A DNA stretch of 23,186 bases. It comes from Frankiales bacterium (GTDB lineage: Bacteria; Actinomycetota; Actinomycetes; Mycobacteriales; SCTD01). Below are positions 7,626-13,355 of the stretch, piece after piece. The stretch covers positions 1 to 23,186 of the forward strand of contig JAODNQ010000143.1 in NCBI GenBank assembly GCA_025464695.1, written 5' to 3'. Position 1 is the first letter of the stretch; every line of letters starts with the position of its first letter. A program made the position numbers and the translations under genes. The notes beneath the pieces are model-generated. The model was given only the letters and a program-made list of their open reading frames with translations, did no database searches and was not told where the DNA came from.

Positions 7626-8543
7626 ATGACCCTTCAGACCCGGACCGGCCGCCTGGTGGCCGCTCTCGCCCTCGCCCCGGCCCTCGCCCTGGCCCTGGCC
7701 GCACCCTCCGGCGCCGCCTCCTTCCCCGAGACGGTGCCGCTGCCCGACCGCTCCTCGCCGGAGGGGATCGCGGCCGGTCCCGGCACGACCTTCTTCGCCG
7801 GCAGCCGCGCCGACGGCAGCGTCTACCGCGCCGACGCCCGCACCGGGCAGGGCGCGGTCCTCGTGCCGGGCGAGGCGGGCGGCATCGCTGTCGGCATGCA
7901 GTACGACCCGTCCAGCGGCCTGCTGTGGGTCGCCGGTGGGACGACCGGGCGCATCACCGCCTACGACGGCCGCACCGGCCGGCGCGTCGCCCGCTACACC
8001 GCACCGACGACGTCGAAGGGCCGGTTCCTCAACGACGTCGACGTCACGAAGGACGGCGTCTTCGTCACGGACTCGCTGAACGCCGAGCTGCTCGTGGTGC
8101 GCTCCGGCGCGCTGTCGCGGCTGCCGCTGAGGGGCGACTGGGTCCAGCAGGCGAGCGGCAACAGCGCGAACGGCATCCGCGTGCTGCCCGGCGGGGACCT
8201 GCTCGTCGTCAGCCCCACGGGGTTGTACCGGGTGAGCCCGACGACCGGCGTCGCCGACCGGCTGGAGCAGACCGGCGGTCGAGCGCTCGCCGGCGGCGAC
8301 GGGCTCGTGCTGCGCGGCAGCACGCTGTACGTCGTCGTCGGGTACGGCGGCACGAGCGACTCGGTCACGGTGGCCAGCCTGGACCGCGCCGGCCGGTCCT
8401 TCGCCACGACGGGGGAGCTGCGCGACAGCGACCTCGAGCGGCCCACCACGGCGGCGCTCATCGCCGGGGCGCTGTACGCCGTGAACGGCAAGTTCAACAC
8501 CGCCGGCGCGACGACCTTCGAGGTCGTGCGGGTCGCCGTCTAG
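7626..8543 (+). CDS. Secreted SMP-30/gluconolactonase-like beta-propeller protein
   Basis: This 305-residue protein has a signal peptide (TRTGRLVAALALAPALALALAAPSGAAS, cleavage near residue 32). The mature part is full of propeller-blade patterns: SSPEGIAAGPGTTFFAGSRADGSVYR, GLLWVAGGTTGRITAYDGRTG, FLNDVDVTKDGVFVTDS, NGIRVLPGGDLLVV. The NDV and NGI motifs at equivalent blade positions are characteristic of SMP-30/paraoxonase-type propellers that bind a divalent metal. The substrate is unknown, and related actinobacterial proteins are often misnamed superoxide dismutase. ATG 7626 follows a GGAG about seven bases upstream. Its stop codon shares the tetranucleotide CTAG with the stop of the converging phosphatase gene. 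Confidence 0.82.
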   Translation: MTLQTRTGRLVAALALAPALALALAAPSGAASFPETVPLPDRSSPEGIAAGPGTTFFAGSRADGSVYRADARTGQGAVLVPGEAGGIAVGMQYDPSSGLLWVAGGTTGRITAYDGRTGRRVARYTAPTTSKGRFLNDVDVTKDGVFVTDSLNAELLVVRSGALSRLPLRGDWVQQASGNSANGIRVLPGGDLLVVSPTGLYRVSPTTGVADRLEQTGGRALAGGDGLVLRGSTLYVVVGYGGTSDSVTVASLDRAGRSFATTGELRDSDLERPTTAALIAGALYAVNGKFNTAGATTFEVVRVAV

Positions 8544-9772
8544 ACGACGAGCTGCTCGGCGTCGCCGGTCAGCCACTCGACGAACAGGGTGGTGGCGTCG
8601 TCCTGCAGCTTGCCGGTCTGGTACCTCAGGACGGCCTGCTGCAGGCGGCGCATCACCTCCGGGGTGGCGAGGCCGGAGGCGGCCTCCCGCGCGGCGAACT
8701 CGGCGAGGCGCGTGCGGCCGAAGAACGAGCCGTCCTCGGCGCGGGCCTCGTCGACGCCGTCGGTCAGCAGCAGGAGCCGGTCGCCGGGCTGGAAGCTCTC
8801 GACCGACACCTCGAAGGCCTCCGGGCCCGAGCCGGTCAGGCTGTTGAGGCCCAGCGGCAGGGCAGGCGCGCCGGCGAGCTCCTTCACCACCTGGCCCCCG
8901 CGCAGCAGCATCGCCGCCGGGTGGCCCGCGTTGATCCAGCGGAACGCGCCGGTGCCGACGTCGAGCTGGCCGAGCAGCGCCGTCACGAAGCGCTCCCCGC
9001 CGAACATCGCGTCCAGCGCCGCGTCGATCTCGGCGGCGGCGTGGGCGAGGTCGAGCCCTGCGCGGCGGCTGTTGCGGTAGGCGGTCACGGCGAGGTTGGC
9101 CAGCAGGCTCGCCTGCAGGCCGTGCCCGACGGCGTCGAAGACCGCGACGTGGCAGACGTCGCCGTTGAGCGCGTAGTCGAAGGCGTCGCCGCCGACCTCG
9201 TAGGCGGGCGCCACCAGGCCGCTGACGACGACACGGTCCGTGCCGAAGGTCAGCGGGGGCAGCAGGCTGTACTGCATCTCGGCGGCCAGGGTCATCGGCT
9301 GGCGGCGGCGCACCCACTCGTAGTGGTCCGTGTAGGAGCTGTTGCTCACGAGGAGCTCCGCCAGCAGGTGCGCCAGCTGCGTGAAGGCCGCCCGCAGGTC
9401 GGCGTCGGGCGTGACGGTCCTCGGCAGGAGCAGCTCGAGCACGCCCAGCCGCTCGACGCCGTCCAGCAGCGGCACCCACATGCGGTGGCCGCCGTCCTCG
9501 GCCTCGGCCTCGAGCACCTCCGGGCCCCGGAAGGCCCGGCCTCCGAGCGAGCCGTCGACGGTCAGCGGCTCGCGGGGAGGGTCGTGGCGCGGGAGGACGG
9601 GGACCAGGCCGGTCTGCTCGTAGTCGATCAGCCACAGCCGGGCCTCGGTGGCGCCCAGCCGCGACGCACCTTCGGTGGCGAGGCTGTCGAGGCTGTCGGG
9701 CCGCATGAGGTGGGCCCGGCGCAGCACAGCGTCCAGGGCGTCGGCGTAGCTCGCTGCCAGGTCCCTGTCCAC
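8540..9772 (-). CDS. GAF domain PP2C/SpoIIE-type serine phosphatase (RsbU-like)
   Basis: This 410-residue cytosolic protein has an N-terminal GAF-like sensor region (about 25-145) and a SpoIIE/PP2C domain (about 165-402). Metal-binding acids are in place: EVGGDAFDY (Asp196), VFDAVGHG (Asp213), LLLLTDGVDEA (Asp338) and KLQDDATTLFVEW (Asp391/392). The pre-domain helix AAEMQYSLLPP is the usual linker of this family. Such enzymes dephosphorylate anti-anti-sigma (STAS) proteins in partner-switching control of stress sigma factors. No STAS, kinase or sigma gene is in the window, so the target is unknown. The GTG start lies six bases after GACAGT and implies a leaderless transcript divergent from the kinase-like gene. 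Confidence 0.9.
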   Translation of the reverse strand: MDRDLAASYADALDAVLRRAHLMRPDSLDSLATEGASRLGATEARLWLIDYEQTGLVPVLPRHDPPREPLTVDGSLGGRAFRGPEVLEAEAEDGGHRMWVPLLDGVERLGVLELLLPRTVTPDADLRAAFTQLAHLLAELLVSNSSYTDHYEWVRRRQPMTLAAEMQYSLLPPLTFGTDRVVVSGLVAPAYEVGGDAFDYALNGDVCHVAVFDAVGHGLQASLLANLAVTAYRNSRRAGLDLAHAAAEIDAALDAMFGGERFVTALLGQLDVGTGAFRWINAGHPAAMLLRGGQVVKELAGAPALPLGLNSLTGSGPEAFEVSVESFQPGDRLLLLTDGVDEARAEDGSFFGRTRLAEFAAREAASGLATPEVMRRLQQAVLRYQTGKLQDDATTLFVEWLTGDAEQLVV

Positions 9773-9784
9773 ACCACGACTGTC
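9773..9784 (-). promoter_or_regulatory. Leaderless-type promoter of the SpoIIE phosphatase gene
   Basis: On the minus strand GACAGT (9784 to 9779) is followed by CGTGGT and then the GTG start at 9772. The spacing is six bases and there is no Shine-Dalgarno. Confidence 0.45.
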
Positions 9785-9793
9785 CCACGTGGG
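9784..9793. promoter_or_regulatory. CCCACGTGGG palindrome between divergent promoters
   Basis: A perfect 10-base palindrome touches the minus-strand -10 hexamer and occupies the expected -35 position of the plus-strand promoter (-10 TAGCCT at 9810). Its position suits a single operator controlling both genes. The binding protein is unknown. Confidence 0.4.
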
Positions 9794-9809
9794 CCCGGCG
9801 GCCTCGTCC

Positions 9810-9821
9810 TAGCCTGGTCCG
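9810..9821 (+). promoter_or_regulatory. Leaderless-type promoter of the APH-family gene
   Basis: TAGCCT (9810-9815), then six bases, then the ATG at 9822. An identical hexamer and spacing precede the lipoprotein gene at 23110. Confidence 0.55.
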
Positions 9822-10868
9822 ATGAGTGCCCCCGCCCCCGTTGCCGGTGCCCGTCCCGTCCGCGCGGAGGACGCGCTCGACGTCGAGGAGGTCGCGGCCT
9901 GGGTCGCCCGCGCCGTGCCCGGCGTCAGCGGCGTGCCCGAGGTGCTGCAGTTCTCCGGCGGGGCGAGCAACCTCACCTACCTGCTCCGCTACCCGTCGCG
10001 CGACCTCGTGCTGCGCCGCCCGCCGGCCGGTCACAAGGCGGCGGGGGCACACGACATGCGTCGCGAGTACGACGTGCAGCGGCGCCTGCAGCCGCACTTC
10101 CCGGCCGTCCCGACCGTGCTCGCGCACGACCCCGAGCAGGACCGCTACGTCATGGAGCACGTGCCGGGGCTGATCCTGCGCGCCTCGCTGCCCGAGGGGG
10201 TGGCGCTGTCCGAGGAGCAGGCCCGCGAGCTCGGTCTCGGGGTCTTCCGGGCGCTGGCGGACCTGCACGCCGTCGACGTCGACGCCGCCGGTCTGCGCGA
10301 CCTCGGGAAGGGCGACGGCTACGTCCGCCGCCAGGTCGAGGGCTGGTCGCGCCGGTACCGGGCGGCCTTGACCGACGACGTCCCGGACGCCGAGGACGTG
10401 ATGGCGTGGCTCGACGCGCACCAGCCGGCCGACGTCGGGGCCGTCCTCGTGCACGGCGACTGGCGCTTCGACAACCTCGTGCTCGACCCCGACGACCTGT
10501 CGCGGGTGCGCGCGGTCCTCGACTGGGAGATGGCCACCGTCGGGGACCCGCTGATGGACCTCGGCGCCTCGCTCGCCTACTGGGTCCAGGCCGACGACGA
10601 CGAGCTGTTCCAGCTGATGCGACGCCAGCCCTCGCACCTGGCGGGGATGCCGACCCGCGCGGAGGTGGTCGCGGCCTACGCGGAGCGGAGCGGGCGGGAG
10701 GTCCCGGCCTTCAGGTTCTACGAGGTCTACGGGCTGTTCCGCCTGGCCGTGATCATCCAGCAGATCTGGTACCGCTACCGGGCCGGTCAGACGACGAACC
10801 CGGCGTTCCAGCACTTCGGTGGGGCGTGCACGCTGCTGGTGGAGCGTTGCCGGGCACGGCTGGGCTGA
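9822..10868 (+). CDS. Phosphotransferase (APH/ACAD11-like) family protein
   Basis: This 348-residue protein has a kinase-like fold. The nucleotide loop region is FSGGASNLTYLL (44-55) followed by LVLRRPP (62-68). The catalytic loop is VHGDWRFDN (210-218), and the metal-binding loop DWEMATVGDPLMDLG (234-248). These signatures, with the DLG and the C-terminal QIWYRYRAGQT, place it with the ACAD11-type APH proteins. Some members phosphorylate hydroxyacyl-CoA during fatty acid breakdown; others are simply called phosphotransferases. It is not a typical antibiotic-resistance aminoglycoside kinase. No acyl-CoA dehydrogenase gene is adjacent. The likely reaction is ATP-dependent phosphorylation of a small hydroxyl substrate. 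Confidence 0.87.
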   Translation: MSAPAPVAGARPVRAEDALDVEEVAAWVARAVPGVSGVPEVLQFSGGASNLTYLLRYPSRDLVLRRPPAGHKAAGAHDMRREYDVQRRLQPHFPAVPTVLAHDPEQDRYVMEHVPGLILRASLPEGVALSEEQARELGLGVFRALADLHAVDVDAAGLRDLGKGDGYVRRQVEGWSRRYRAALTDDVPDAEDVMAWLDAHQPADVGAVLVHGDWRFDNLVLDPDDLSRVRAVLDWEMATVGDPLMDLGASLAYWVQADDDELFQLMRRQPSHLAGMPTRAEVVAAYAERSGREVPAFRFYEVYGLFRLAVIIQQIWYRYRAGQTTNPAFQHFGGACTLLVERCRARLG

Positions 10869-10879
10869 GGCGCGTCGGC

Positions 10880-10903
10880 GCCCGGCCTGCTCCAGGGCCG
10901 GGC
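10880..10903 (+). terminator. Hairpin terminator after the APH-family gene
   Basis: GCCCGGCC (10880-10887) pairs perfectly with GGCCGGGC (10896-10903) around an 8-base loop, 11 bases past the stop codon. Two T residues follow. Confidence 0.6.
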
Positions 10904-10910
10904 TTGCGCG

Positions 10911-11090
10911 CCGGGGAAGGGGCCGGATCCGGGTCTCGGACCGGGCCGGGGGGGGACCGGGGACGGGGTCCAGGTCTCGGACCGGGGTCGGGCCGGGGGC
11001 GCACCGGGGACGGGGTCCGGGCCGGGCCGGGGGCGGGGGACGGGCCGCCGACCGGGGACGGGCCGGGGCCGGGGCGGGGACGTGTCGACC
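10911..11090. repeat. G-run-rich imperfect tandem repeat tract
   Basis: This 180-base stretch is made of closely spaced G3-G8 runs on the plus strand. ACCGGGGACGGG occurs at 10956, 11003 and 11051 (periods 47 and 48), and GGTCTCGGACCGGG at 10932 and 10973. It has many possible G-quadruplexes. On the minus strand it reads as Pro/Arg-rich peptide and is not a credible gene. It fills the gap between the APH-family gene and the 3' end of the HNH gene. Confidence 0.8.
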
Positions 11091-11157
11091 GACGAGGGCA
11101 GGGGGTCGACGCACCGGCGCCCTCGTGGTCACGCGACCGCTGCGGACCCGCCCCGGC

Positions 11158-12519
11158 TCACAGCGGGAGTGCTGCGCCGTCCTCGGGTGGGGCTCGGAGT
11201 GGGCCGTGGGGTCCGATGCGGCTGCCGTCGGTGAGTTCGAGGGGTTGTTGTCGGTCGTGGAGCAGGTGGTGGCAGCTGCGGCAGAGCAGGGCGGTGTTGG
11301 CGAGGGTGGTGGGGCCGCCCAGAGCGAACGGGATGATGTGGTGGGGGACGCAGGCCCAGGCGGGTCGGCCGCAGCCGGTGCGTTGGCAGCGGTGGTCGGC
11401 GCGGTGCTCCAGGGCGCGGCGCTGGCGGCGGGTGAGCTGCCGGGCGAGGGGGCTGCTGTCAATCGGGTGGCCGGCGGGGTCCAGGAGCAGCCGGGTGAGG
11501 GCTGACTCGCAGGACAGCCGGCTCAGGGTGCGGGGTCCGAGGCGGACGCCGCCACGGGTCCGGGCGGTCCAGGGCACGGGGCGGCTCGGGGCAGCGTCCT
11601 CGCCGGGCTGACCGCTGTCGGCTGCCTGGTCGCGGTCCCGCTGGAGGTCGTGGTCGATGGTGCCGGCGAGCAGGTCGGCGAGGGCGTCCTCGGGGGCGAC
11701 GACGTCCGGCTGGAGGTCGGCTGTGCGCAGCAGGTCGTCGGCGGTGGCGATCGCTATCAGCGTCGGGGCGAGGTCTTCCGGGCGCGGGACGACGCCGGGG
11801 GTGCTGACGGCGGCGCGGACGCAGTCGAGCAGCGCGTCCCACAGCCGGGCGCCGTTGTTGCGCGGGTCGGTGTCGGTGCGGTCGTTCTCGGCCTTGGCCT
11901 GCAGCACCTCCCGGAGCCACTCGCCCTCCAGGGCGTCGCCGTGCCCGTCGAGGCGGGTCTGGGCGCCGACGTCGACCAGGGTGAGCTCCCGGTCGTCGTA
12001 GGCGGCGGCGAGGGCGTCGTCGGTGACCTCGGGTTGCAGCGCGCCCAGGAGCTCGTCGACCTTGGCCTTGAGATCGGCCAGGTCCACCAGGCCGCCGAGG
12101 GTGATCAGGGCGCGGGCGGTCGGCTGGTCGCGCAGGCGTTCGGGCAGGGCGGTCCAGGCCCGAGCGAGCTGGCGGGCAGCGGGCAGTTCCAGGCCGCCGC
12201 CGGCGACGGTGTCGAGCAGACCGGGCAGCACACCGAGCCGCCGGGCCAGCGCCGCGTCGGACCGGGCCTGGCTCACGGGCAGGCCCGCGTGCTCGACGAG
12301 CAGGTCCGCGACGCTGCGGCACCCCACGGCCAGGTGCTCGCCGGACTGTTCGGCGTGGTGCAGGTCGCGCAGGTAGGTCCCCTGGAGCTCCGCGGACGCT
12401 CGGGCGAGCACCGTCAGGCGCACCGGGACCTGCCCGAGCGGCGCGGGCGTGTCCCGCACCGCGTCCAGGGCCTCGAGCAGCGCGGCCGCAGGCGCGTCGA
12501 CCAGCACCCCGACCGCCAC
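11158..12519 (-). CDS. HNH endonuclease domain protein of the DUF222 / 13E12 repeat family
   Basis: This is a 453-residue protein. The N-terminal two-thirds is the DUF222 region, alpha-helical and rich in Ala/Leu/Arg (VLARASAELQGTYLRDLHHAEQSGEHL ... SVADLLVEHAGLPVSQARSDAALARRL). The C-terminal HNH nuclease (about residues 370-420) has CQRTGCGRPAWACVPHHIIPF, then LANTALLCRSCHHLLHD, with the paired Cys residues for zinc and the His-His-Ile catalytic core. These proteins are abundant and variable in actinobacteria and are often called 13E12 repeat proteins, with unclear cellular role. GTG 12519 is chosen because the family match begins there and a purine-rich GAGGGGGTGGG lies just upstream. An open frame continues upstream to 13116 but runs antisense through the glyoxalase gene. 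A perfect LexA-type box lies 16 bases upstream, predicting induction by DNA damage. Confidence 0.88.
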   Translation of the reverse strand: MAVGVLVDAPAAALLEALDAVRDTPAPLGQVPVRLTVLARASAELQGTYLRDLHHAEQSGEHLAVGCRSVADLLVEHAGLPVSQARSDAALARRLGVLPGLLDTVAGGGLELPAARQLARAWTALPERLRDQPTARALITLGGLVDLADLKAKVDELLGALQPEVTDDALAAAYDDRELTLVDVGAQTRLDGHGDALEGEWLREVLQAKAENDRTDTDPRNNGARLWDALLDCVRAAVSTPGVVPRPEDLAPTLIAIATADDLLRTADLQPDVVAPEDALADLLAGTIDHDLQRDRDQAADSGQPGEDAAPSRPVPWTARTRGGVRLGPRTLSRLSCESALTRLLLDPAGHPIDSSPLARQLTRRQRRALEHRADHRCQRTGCGRPAWACVPHHIIPFALGGPTTLANTALLCRSCHHLLHDRQQPLELTDGSRIGPHGPLRAPPEDGAALPL

Positions 12520-12535
12520 GACCCACCCCCTCTTC

Positions 12536-12551
12536 TCGAACTGGTGTTCGA
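12536..12551. promoter_or_regulatory. LexA (SOS) box controlling the HNH/DUF222 gene
   Basis: TCGAAC-TGGT-GTTCGA is an exact match to the actinobacterial LexA half-sites TCGAAC-N4-GTTCGA. It lies just downstream of a CAGACT -10-like hexamer on the minus strand (12561 to 12556), where a bound repressor would block initiation. Several Mycobacterium 13E12-family genes are known LexA targets. Confidence 0.85.
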
Positions 12552-12555
12552 GGAG

Positions 12556-12561
12556 AGTCTG
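12556..12561 (-). promoter_or_regulatory. -10-like element of the HNH gene promoter
   Basis: The minus strand reads CAGACT, five bases before the SOS box. The start point would fall inside or at the edge of the box, and the leader to the GTG would be about 30 bases with a purine-rich ribosome site. Confidence 0.5.
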
Positions 12562-12807
12562 GCACCCGGGTACGACAGTTCTCAGTGCCGCAGCGAGGAG
12601 GTCGCGGTCATGCCGCGCTCGTCGTCGTCCGCCATGCCGGCGCCGATCGGACGCAGCGCGTGGTCGTCGATGTGTTCGGCGAGCCCGGCGCTTCCAACCG
12701 GGACGGGGGCACGTGATGGAGCCGGCCGGTTCGCCCGCGCGCGGAGCGGCCCGACTCCCGCCGACCACGTCAGCGGTGCGAGGAGCAGGACCGCGCGCGC
12801 CGCGTGT
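12562..12807. other. Divergent intergenic region between the HNH and glyoxalase genes
   Basis: About 250 bases with no gene I can support. It holds the upstream part of the HNH promoter and, on the plus strand, a GAGGAGG (12595-12601) followed by an ATG at 12610 in frame with the glyoxalase. That would add 70 low-complexity Ser/Ala/Arg residues and is not accepted. Confidence 0.5.
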
Positions 12808-12819
12808 CAGGCTCGCGGG
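12808..12819 (+). promoter_or_regulatory. Leaderless-type promoter of the glyoxalase gene
   Basis: CAGGCT (12808-12813), six bases, then ATG at 12820. There is no Shine-Dalgarno at this start. Confidence 0.45.
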
Positions 12820-13221
12820 ATGCTGCGCATCCACCTCACGAGCGTGCCGGTCGACGACCAGGCGAGGGCGCTCGCCTTCTACACAGAGGTCCTCGGCTTC
12901 CAGCTCGAGCACGACCTGCCCGTCGGCGAGCACCGCTGGCTCACGGTCGTGTCGCCCCTCGCTCCCGAGGGCCCTGCGCTGCTCCTGGAGCCCGCCGCCC
13001 ACCCCGCGACGAGGCAGTACCAGGCGGCCCTGAAGCAGGACGGCATCCCGATCGCTGCTTTCCAGGTCGAGGACGTCCACGACACGCACCGGCGGCTGGC
13101 AGCCCGTGGCGTGCACTTTCCCCAGGCACCGACGCAGGCCGGCCCCGTCGTGGTCGCGGTCCTCGACGACACCTGCGGCAACCTCGTGCAGCTGGTCACC
13201 CCGCCCGAGACGTCGGCGTAG
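12820..13221 (+). CDS. VOC family (glyoxalase/bleomycin resistance/dioxygenase-like) protein
   Basis: This 133-residue protein has the paired beta-alpha-beta-beta-beta VOC layout: LRIHLTSVPVDDQARALAFYTEVLGFQLEHD in the first module, GIPIAAFQVEDVHDTHRRLAARGVHF in the second, ending with DDTCGNLVQLV. The first-strand His5 and the Glu in LLLEPA are at usual metal-ligand positions. It could be an isomerase, a dioxygenase-like enzyme or a drug-binding protein, and the substrate is not predictable. ATG 12820 begins the fold exactly. It converges on the glycoside hydrolase gene 126 bases downstream. Confidence 0.87.
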   Translation: MLRIHLTSVPVDDQARALAFYTEVLGFQLEHDLPVGEHRWLTVVSPLAPEGPALLLEPAAHPATRQYQAALKQDGIPIAAFQVEDVHDTHRRLAARGVHFPQAPTQAGPVVVAVLDDTCGNLVQLVTPPETSA

Positions 13222-13311
13222 ACCCGCTCCGCCGACTGCGACCTCGGCCAGCTGCGACAGCGTCCGGCTGCCGGTCCCTCGCCGCCGCAGTGCCCGTCGG
13301 CCTGTCCGCCA

Positions 13312-13355
13312 CTGTCCCTCAGCGCGTCGGCTGCCCGCCGCTGTCCCTCATCGCG
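13312..13355. repeat. 29-base-period direct repeat at the glycoside hydrolase stop
   Basis: CTGTCCCTCA followed by a similar CGCG context occurs at 13312 and 13341. The second copy includes the minus-strand stop codon (13348-13350). A weaker third copy may lie just upstream near 13270. Confidence 0.6.

Noticed and set aside
10753..11004. Pro/Arg dipeptide-like reading frame on the minus strand
   Set aside because: It is only the translation of the G-run repeat tract and overlaps the end of the APH-family gene.
4424..11462. Very long minus-strand open frames (over 1,000 codons) antisense to several genes
   Set aside because: They are rich in Arg, Ala, Gly and Pro, match no family, cross several well-supported plus-strand genes, and are expected from the strong GC bias.
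12582..12704. Short coding-like minus-strand frame ending in a TGA at 12582 (reads ...AEHIDDHALRPIGAGMADDDERG...)
   Set aside because: Codon use looks gene-like, but it is very short with no clear start or ribosome site and no family recognised. It could be a relic.
12610..12819. In-frame ATG with a good GAGGAGG that would extend the glyoxalase by 70 residues
   Set aside because: The extension is Ser/Ala/Arg low complexity. The VOC fold begins exactly at 12820, where the leaderless arrangement is present.
12520..13116. Upstream extension of the HNH/DUF222 frame
   Set aside because: It runs antisense through the glyoxalase gene and across the SOS box and promoter.
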